Assembly (NCBI GenBank): GCA_900758955.1 | Contig: CAAETL010000135.1 | Location: 1-5,800, forward strand | Direction of reading: 5' to 3' | Length of the DNA stretch: 5,800 bases | Source: an uncultured Oscillospiraceae bacterium | GTDB lineage: Bacteria > Bacillota > Clostridia > Oscillospirales > Oscillospiraceae | Translations under genes and position numbers: made by a program | Shown here: positions 1 through 3,452 of the stretch, piece after piece | Position numbering within the stretch: position 1 is the first letter of the stretch | Layout: every line of letters starts with the position of its first letter | Notes under the pieces: generated by a model | The model's input: the letters and a program-made list of their open reading frames with translations, nothing else | What the model was told of the DNA's origin: nothing | Database searches by the model: none

Positions 1-386
1 GTATCCCGCCACACACAGCGCCAGTAAACGCCGGACAAGCCGATTGATTCCTGGCTGGTAATCAGGACCGGGGTAACTTCCGGCGCGGAATAGACATTGC
101 CGAAGAACAGGATCATGGCGTGCGCAGAGGCGGAAACATCCTCCTCCGTCATGCGATAGCCCTCGGTCAGTTCAATTTGGGACTGTTGGTTGCGAAACAG
201 GTCCAAAGCTCGAAAGAAATCGAGGTTTTGAGATAATACCAGGGAGACGTCCGCATTTTCCTTCTGCATCATTTCATTTTCCAACTGATGGTCTAAAATG
301 AAGAAGGCAAGAGGGGGCATGAATGCGCTCAACATCAGCAGAAGCAGGGTGAATAGTATGGCGGCGATTGTCCAAACCCGGGTCAT
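1..386 (-). CDS. Membrane-anchored protein of unknown function, third gene of a two-component operon (3' end outside window)
   Basis: The frame opens with an ATG at 386-384 that overlaps the stop of the histidine kinase gene (ATGA), preceded by a GAGGAGG-type ribosome binding site, and stays open for 128 codons to the window edge, so the C-terminus is missing. The protein starts MTRVWTIAAILF and has one strongly hydrophobic segment at about residues 4-31 after a short basic N-terminus, so it is probably a membrane anchor or uncleaved signal with the rest outside the cell. No lipoprotein Cys is seen just after the hydrophobic stretch. Residues 32-80 are polar and probably helical (LENEMMQKENADVS); residues 88-128 look more like a beta-rich extracytoplasmic domain. 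I do not recognise the family. The tight coupling to the kinase suggests an accessory protein that modulates or is co-regulated with the sensor; this is inference from position only. Confidence 0.85.
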   Translation of the reverse strand, partial: MTRVWTIAAILFTLLLLMLSAFMPPLAFFILDHQLENEMMQKENADVSLVLSQNLDFFRALDLFRNQQSQIELTEGYRMTEEDVSASAHAMILFFGNVYSAPEVTPVLITSQESIGLSGVYWRCVWRD

Positions 387-1783
387 GGTCTGCCTCCTCT
401 CAGTTCGACGATCACGGTAGTCCCCTGCTCCAGTTGGCTTTCAAACCGGATGCTGCCGTGATGCAGCGCGGCGATCTCCCGGCACAGGGACAGGCCGAGG
501 CCTACGCCTCCCTGCTCCCGGGCCCGGGACGTGTCCACCCGATAAAAGGCCTCGGTGAGATGCTCCAGCGCGGCGGGAGGTATTCCCCGTCCTGTGTCCT
601 GTACGGCGATGCGGCAGCCGTCGGGCAGCATCGCCGAGCAGACCGTGATCTGCCCGCCTCGCCCAGCCATGGCCTTGCGGGCGTTATCCCACAAGTTGGT
701 GAGCAGTGATTTGATCAGGTCAGGTTCCAGCAGGCAGGTTCCTTCCTCACAGTCGCAGGCCGTGGTGATGCCGTGCTGCTGGTAGAGCGGCGCCAGGTGC
801 GCGGCCAGCCCCTGGATCAGCGCGGCGGGTTGAACGGGGATCAGGACGATGGCGTTTCTCTGTAAAACTAAAATATCCAGCAGCTTCTGGGATAAGTTTT
901 CCAGCCGCTTTCCCTCGGAGACGATGTAGTTTGCCGCTTCGATCTGCTCCTCTTCGCTCAGGGTTTGCCCCCGAATCAGGTCAGCGTAGCCGATGATGGA
1001 GGTCATGGGCGTTTTGGCTTCATGGGCAAAGCTCCCCATAAAGCGCTCCTGGCGCTCCACAGAATTTTTTAGTTGGGAAATGTTTTCTTCCAACGTCTCC
1101 GCCATGACGTTAAAATCACGGGCCAACAGGCCCACTTCGTCTTGGCCGCTGACTTGGGCGCGACTGGAGAGATCCCCGGTGGCTATGGCGCGGGAGGCCT
1201 GGGAAAGACGCACCAGGGGATTGGTCAAAAATCGGGCGATGCTGTAGGAGAGCAGGGCGCATAGCGCGGCCATCAGCAGAAACACCCATAGATAGGTTTG
1301 CTGCTGCATCCGTCTTGTTTCAAAGAGCGGGGTGACGTCCCGGACCATGTCCAAATACAGAGTTTCCTTCCCCGCCTCCAAGGTCCCCGCCAGGACCAGG
1401 GTATGTCCGGCTTGTCCCAGGGAGAGGTAACGAATGGTGCAGCTGCCGGGCTGCACCGATTGGGCCAGCCGTTCCGGCAATGGGGAACCGTACTCATAAA
1501 TTTGTTCGGTCATGGTATACAGTCGCAGCGCTTTCCAGGACTGCGTGTTCTGGCCCGATAGCTGCTCCAACGTGCGGGAGAGATCGGCATAATTGGAGAG
1601 ACCGTTCATGCTGTTCAGGATTTGCAGGGTGCCCAGCACCATCTGGTAGGCGTTAAACAGCGCGTCTTGCTCCCGTTCCAGTGAGTTGCGGTATGAAGTG
1701 GAGAGCAGGAGGCTGCCGCCCACCCCAAAGAGTACGGAGAGCAGGCCCAGCATACAGAGGGTGATTTTCAGGCAAAACTTCAT
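383..1783 (-). CDS. Two-component sensor histidine kinase (HAMP, HisKA, HATPase)
   Basis: A 466-residue membrane histidine kinase that autophosphorylates and passes phosphate to the regulator encoded just upstream. Order of parts: membrane helix 1 at about 6-28, extracytoplasmic sensor region about 29-163, membrane helix 2 about 164-186, HAMP linker about 187-239, and a dimerisation/phosphotransfer domain with the H-box SFAHEAKTP in which H254 is the phosphoacceptor. The ATPase domain has an N-box (N363, N367 in LTNLWDNARK), G1 box DTGRG at 396-400, an F-box region FYRVD at about 414-418, and G2 box GGVGLGLSL starting at G425. All catalytic motifs are intact, so it should be active. The start ATG (1783-1781) overlaps the regulator stop as ATGA, with GAGGT about 6 bases upstream inside the regulator gene. 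The sensor region matches no family I can name, so the signal is unknown. Confidence 0.95.
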   Translation of the reverse strand: MKFCLKITLCMLGLLSVLFGVGGSLLLSTSYRNSLEREQDALFNAYQMVLGTLQILNSMNGLSNYADLSRTLEQLSGQNTQSWKALRLYTMTEQIYEYGSPLPERLAQSVQPGSCTIRYLSLGQAGHTLVLAGTLEAGKETLYLDMVRDVTPLFETRRMQQQTYLWVFLLMAALCALLSYSIARFLTNPLVRLSQASRAIATGDLSSRAQVSGQDEVGLLARDFNVMAETLEENISQLKNSVERQERFMGSFAHEAKTPMTSIIGYADLIRGQTLSEEEQIEAANYIVSEGKRLENLSQKLLDILVLQRNAIVLIPVQPAALIQGLAAHLAPLYQQHGITTACDCEEGTCLLEPDLIKSLLTNLWDNARKAMAGRGGQITVCSAMLPDGCRIAVQDTGRGIPPAALEHLTEAFYRVDTSRAREQGGVGLGLSLCREIAALHHGSIRFESQLEQGTTVIVELRGGRP

Positions 1784-2439
1784 GGGGTGACCTCAAGGCG
1801 ATAGCCAACCTTGTTAACCGCTTGCAGCTGATGCTCCCAGCCGACCTTTTTGCGCAGGCGCTGCACGTGTAGATCCACGGTTTTGCTGCCAAACTGGTAT
1901 TCTTCTCCCCACACCCGTTCATAGATGGTCTCCCGAAAGAGGGCCCGTCTGGGATTTTGGGCGAACAGGAGAAGAAGATCATATTCCTTTTTTGTCAGAT
2001 TAATCACCTTATCGTCCCGCCACACCTGCATGGCGTATGTATCAATTTTCAGGCCGCCAATGAGCAACACCGCCGCGTTTTTCTGGTACCGGCGCAGCAC
2101 CACGTCTACCCGCGCCAGCAGCTCCACAATTTCAAATGGCTTCACGATATAGTCCTCAGCGCCGGCCCGGAGGCCCTTGACCTTGTCTGTTACCGTATTT
2201 TTGGCTGTGATAAAAATAACCGGTATTTCCATGGGACGGATGTATTCCATCAGTTCCAAACCGTCAATTTTGGGTAACATAATATCCAGTAGAACCAAAT
2301 CGTAATGATTTTTCTCCAACAGATCAGCGGCTTGCGCGCCGTCATGGGCGACAGTGCAGGAATAGCCCTCTTTGGCGAGGCTCAGGCGGATCAGATTGGA
2401 GATGGCGTGTTCATCCTCCACGATCAAAATCTCTAGCAT
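1780..2439 (-). CDS. OmpR/PhoB-family response regulator
   Basis: A 219-residue DNA-binding response regulator. The N-terminal receiver domain (about 1-118) has the acidic pair E8/D9, the phosphoacceptor D52 in LVLLDIMLP, the switch residue T78 in FITAK, Y97 and the conserved K100 in VKPF. The C-terminal winged-helix DNA-binding domain (about 125-217) has the usual OmpR-type features, including LTKKEYDLL, the recognition-helix region KTVDLHVQRLRKKVG and the wing motif VGYRLE. The open frame extends upstream to 2643, but the ATG at 2439 is chosen because the receiver domain starts there (MLEILIVEDE) and AAGGAGG sits 6 bases before it; the upstream extension runs through a promoter-like sequence and terminator hairpins. 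The stop overlaps the kinase start, so the two proteins are probably translated together. Target genes cannot be read from the sequence; autoregulation of the operon is a common arrangement but unproven here. Confidence 0.96.
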   Translation of the reverse strand: MLEILIVEDEHAISNLIRLSLAKEGYSCTVAHDGAQAADLLEKNHYDLVLLDIMLPKIDGLELMEYIRPMEIPVIFITAKNTVTDKVKGLRAGAEDYIVKPFEIVELLARVDVVLRRYQKNAAVLLIGGLKIDTYAMQVWRDDKVINLTKKEYDLLLLFAQNPRRALFRETIYERVWGEEYQFGSKTVDLHVQRLRKKVGWEHQLQAVNKVGYRLEVTP

Positions 2440-2472
2440 AAGATCCCTCCTTCCCCCAATCGTGTTAAAACT

Positions 2473-2503
2473 AGTATATAGGGTTTTGGCATCAAAACGG
2501 CAA
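2473..2503 (-). promoter_or_regulatory. Putative promoter of the two-component operon
   Basis: On the minus strand TTGCCG (2503-2498) is followed by 17 bases and then TATATA (2480-2475), each matching 4 of 6 bases of the vegetative consensus. An overlapping TATACT at 2478-2473 is an alternative -10 with a 19-base spacer. Transcription would begin near 2468, giving a leader of about 29 bases ending in the AAGGAGG ribosome binding site at 2452-2446. No clear direct repeat for regulator binding is seen upstream. Confidence 0.45.
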
Positions 2504-2528
2504 AGATTCCGTCGCAGCCATGCCAATA

Positions 2529-2557
2529 GAAAACGCCGTCCGGAGAATCCGGGCGGC
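2529..2557 (-). terminator. Terminator-like hairpin just upstream of the two-component promoter
   Basis: Bases 2535-2544 and 2548-2557 form a GC-rich 10-position stem (GCCGTCCGGA/TCCGGGCGGC on the plus strand) with one non-Watson-Crick position and a GAA loop. Read on the minus strand the hairpin is followed by GTTTTC, a short U-run. It would stop leftward read-through from the DUF1292/6S region into the two-component operon. Because of the mismatch and short U-run it is weaker than the neighbouring terminator. Confidence 0.45.
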
Positions 2558-2564
2558 ATAAAAA

Positions 2565-2595
2565 GTAAAAAACAGAGGGAACCGCTGCTTTTTAC
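2565..2595. terminator. Bidirectional intrinsic terminator
   Basis: An A-tract, GC-containing stem and T-tract are arranged symmetrically: GTAAAAAA (2565-2572), CAGAGG (2573-2578), loop GAA, CCGCTG (2582-2587), CTTTTTAC (2588-2595). The inner stem has one mismatch (2576/2584) and the A and T tracts also pair. On the minus strand the stem is followed by six U, then AC and five more U, so it should work best leftward, ending the DUF1292/6S transcript before the two-component promoter. It could also act rightward. Confidence 0.65.
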
Positions 2596-2610
2596 GGGTG
2601 GAATGCAATA

Positions 2611-2635
2611 CGCCCGTCCACTTTGTGGACGGGCG
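2611..2635. repeat. Perfect 11-bp inverted repeat (hairpin)
   Basis: CGCCCGTCCAC (2611-2621) and GTGGACGGGCG (2625-2635) are exact reverse complements separated by TTT. In either strand's RNA this gives a very stable hairpin with a 3-base loop. No U-run follows on either strand, so it is not a canonical terminator; it may be an RNA 3'-end stabiliser or part of the terminator cluster. On the minus strand ACGGG within its 3' arm could instead pair with CCCGT at 2598-2594. Confidence 0.6.
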
Positions 2636-2642
2636 CGCATCA

Positions 2643-2659
2643 ATAGCGGGATCCGCTAT
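2643..2659. repeat. Short inverted repeat (7-bp hairpin)
   Basis: ATAGCGG (2643-2649) and CCGCTAT (2653-2659) are exact reverse complements with a GAT loop. It lies just downstream of the 3' end of the 6S-like RNA on the minus strand and is the first of four hairpins before the two-component promoter. No U-run follows it. Confidence 0.45.
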
Positions 2660-2668
2660 ACATTTATC

Positions 2669-2863
2669 AAAAGTGCCCCGCTTTAGCCGTGCCAGCCCAA
2701 TTAAAACCTGCACGTAATTGGCAGGTGGGTTGCCTCCATCTCGCTTCTTTGCTTCCAACTTCCAACCAAAAGGCCGGGAGGCCTGCAATCCACGAAATGA
2801 GTTAGCGTCCCGTTGAAGAAATGTGGGTTTAAAAGGGCCAGGTCACGCACCAAGCAGGGCGAT
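2669..2863 (-). ncRNA. ssrS: Candidate 6S RNA
   Basis: This gene-free stretch folds by eye into a 6S-like rod about 195 bases long. Closing helix, outside to inside: GCCCTGCTT (2860-2852) with AAGCGGGGC (2683-2675), 9 pairs; an internal loop; GTG (2846-2844) with CAC (2691-2689); CTGGCCC (2841-2835) with GGGCTGG (2698-2692); TTAAA (2832-2828) with TTTAA (2705-2701); then CC with GG. A large central bubble follows. Its 3' strand contains a small hairpin, ACCTGC (2726-2721) with GCAGGT (2711-2706). Beyond the bubble are CTCATTTCG (2801-2793) with CGAGATGGAG (2743-2734, one bulge) and an apical hairpin AGGCC/GGCCT (2784-2771). The 3' end runs into ACTTTTG. 6S RNA mimics an open promoter and sequesters vegetative RNA polymerase. 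I did not recognise it by primary sequence; the call rests on fold, length and position. No convincing promoter lies directly upstream, so it may be processed from the DUF1292 transcript. Ends are approximate. Confidence 0.66.
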
Positions 2864-2866
2864 TTG

Positions 2867-3166
2867 TTATTCGTCGTCGTCTTCCTCATCCGCGAACAGA
2901 CTCTCCATGAATTGTTCGTAGACCGCATCCAGCTCCTCGTCGCTGTCCAGCGTGGAAAGAAGCTCCTCGCCGTTTTCCATTACCTGCTTGAGGATGATGA
3001 GACCCTGCTCTTCCTCGGGGGATTCCTCTCCCTCCGCTTCCTCGGTGGGGAAGAAAGAGAGGTAGGTCTGGCCGTTGTACTCAATGGTGTCCAGATACTC
3101 CAGCTCGATCTCGTTACCCTCGTCGTCGACGACGGTGATGAAGTTGGCGCCATACTCTTCGGTCAT
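2867..3166 (-). CDS. DUF1292 (UPF0473, YrzB-like) acidic protein
   Basis: A 99-residue cytoplasmic protein of unknown function. The N-terminal part (MTEEYGANFITVVDDEGNE, then a beta-rich segment with YNGQTYLSFFP around 30-40) matches the DUF1292 pattern; the middle (LIILKQV at about 56-62, NGEELLSTL, DEELDAVYEQF) is also typical. The start at 3166 is preferred over an upstream in-frame ATG at 3229. It is the usual start for the family, it has GGAAGGAG about 11 bases upstream, and the longer version would begin inside the promoter -35 element. The protein is extremely acidic: about 35 of 99 residues are Asp or Glu, with one Lys and no Arg, and it ends in a run of D/E. In many Firmicutes this family sits beside ruvX, which is not present here. 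It is followed within a few bases by the 6S-like RNA. Confidence 0.9.
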   Translation of the reverse strand: MTEEYGANFITVVDDEGNEIELEYLDTIEYNGQTYLSFFPTEEAEGEESPEEEQGLIILKQVMENGEELLSTLDSDEELDAVYEQFMESLFADEEDDDE

Positions 3167-3200
3167 AGTAAGGATAGCTCCTTCCGATATTTTCACCCTT

Positions 3201-3229
3201 ATTGTACCCCGCGGTCCAATAAAAAGCAA
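3201..3229 (-). promoter_or_regulatory. Promoter of the DUF1292 gene (and possibly the 6S-like RNA)
   Basis: On the minus strand TTGCTT (3229-3224), a 17-base spacer and TACAAT (3206-3201) give a near-consensus vegetative promoter (4/6 and 5/6). Transcription would start near 3194, leaving a leader of about 28 bases that holds the ribosome binding site. This promoter rules out translation from the upstream ATG at 3229. Confidence 0.7.
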
Positions 3230-3246
3230 GCCTATCAGAAAAAAAT

Positions 3247-3277
3247 CTTTTCCAGTTTTCCGGCCCCTTGGGAAAAG
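3247..3277. promoter_or_regulatory. Inverted repeat between divergent promoters, possible operator
   Basis: CTTTTCC (3247-3253) and GGAAAAG (3271-3277) are exact reverse complements separated by 17 bases, centred between the -35 elements of the leftward DUF1292 promoter and the rightward penicillin-binding-protein promoter. This is where a regulator of both genes could bind, but a 7-bp repeat of low complexity can occur by chance. Confidence 0.2.
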
Positions 3278-3283
3278 TATGGA

Positions 3284-3311
3284 TAGACAAATCGGGAAGG
3301 TGTGTTATAAT
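3284..3311 (+). promoter_or_regulatory. Extended -10 promoter of the penicillin-binding-protein gene
   Basis: TAGACA (3284-3289, 5/6 of consensus), a 16-base spacer and a perfect TATAAT (3306-3311) preceded by the extended -10 motif TGT (3303-3305). Transcription would begin near 3318, within the palindrome ACACGTGT at 3315-3322. This implies a leader of roughly 135 bases before the TTG start. Confidence 0.75.
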
Positions 3312-3317
3312 AAGACA

Positions 3318-3452
3318 CGTGTACAAATTTTGATTTTGGATGGATTTTAGTCCAAATGCGTCGTGTTTCGACGAGACGACGACTCCTGATCTCAATGGTA
3401 CCAACCTACTGCCGCTAACCATTCCTGCGTTAGGACTCACGGAGGTGTTTTT
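3318..3452 (+). promoter_or_regulatory. Structured 5' leader of the penicillin-binding-protein mRNA
   Basis: Successive potential hairpins fill the leader: TTTGGA/TCCAAA (3335-3340 with 3351-3356), CGTCGT/ACGACG (3359-3364 with 3376-3381), AATGGT/ACCATT (3394-3399 with 3418-3423) and TCCT/AGGA just after. The ribosome binding site GGAGG is at 3441-3445, 7 bases before TTG. CTCC at 3383-3386 could pair with GGAG of the ribosome binding site. I match it to no riboswitch class; T-box and cyclic-di-AMP signatures are absent. Whether the leader is regulatory is uncertain. Confidence 0.35.

Noticed and set aside
2440..2643. In-frame upstream extension of the response regulator to an ATG at 2643 (68 extra residues).
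   Set aside because: The receiver domain starts exactly at the 2439 ATG with an ideal ribosome binding site; the extension crosses promoter-like and terminator hairpin sequence and looks non-protein-like.
2866..2896. Possible separate promoter for the 6S-like RNA (AATAAC with TTCGCG on the minus strand).
   Set aside because: Poor -35 match and a 19-base spacer within the coding 3' end; too weak to list as a feature.
3167..3229. Longer DUF1292 protein starting at 3229.
   Set aside because: It would begin inside the -35 element of its own promoter, lacks a ribosome binding site, and the family start is at 3166.
2813..3286. A 157-codon plus-strand open frame opposite the DUF1292 gene.
   Set aside because: Low-complexity mirror of the acidic coding strand; the minus-strand gene has promoter, ribosome binding site and family match.
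3394..3410. TGGTACCAAC in the leader resembles part of a T-box antiterminator.
   Set aside because: The conserved AGGGTGG context, specifier loop and a terminator are missing, and the downstream gene is not amino-acid related.
3395..3418. A tiny upstream reading frame (MVPTYCR) in the penicillin-binding-protein leader.
   Set aside because: No ribosome binding site before its ATG, and the ATG sits inside a potential hairpin; not supported as a leader peptide.
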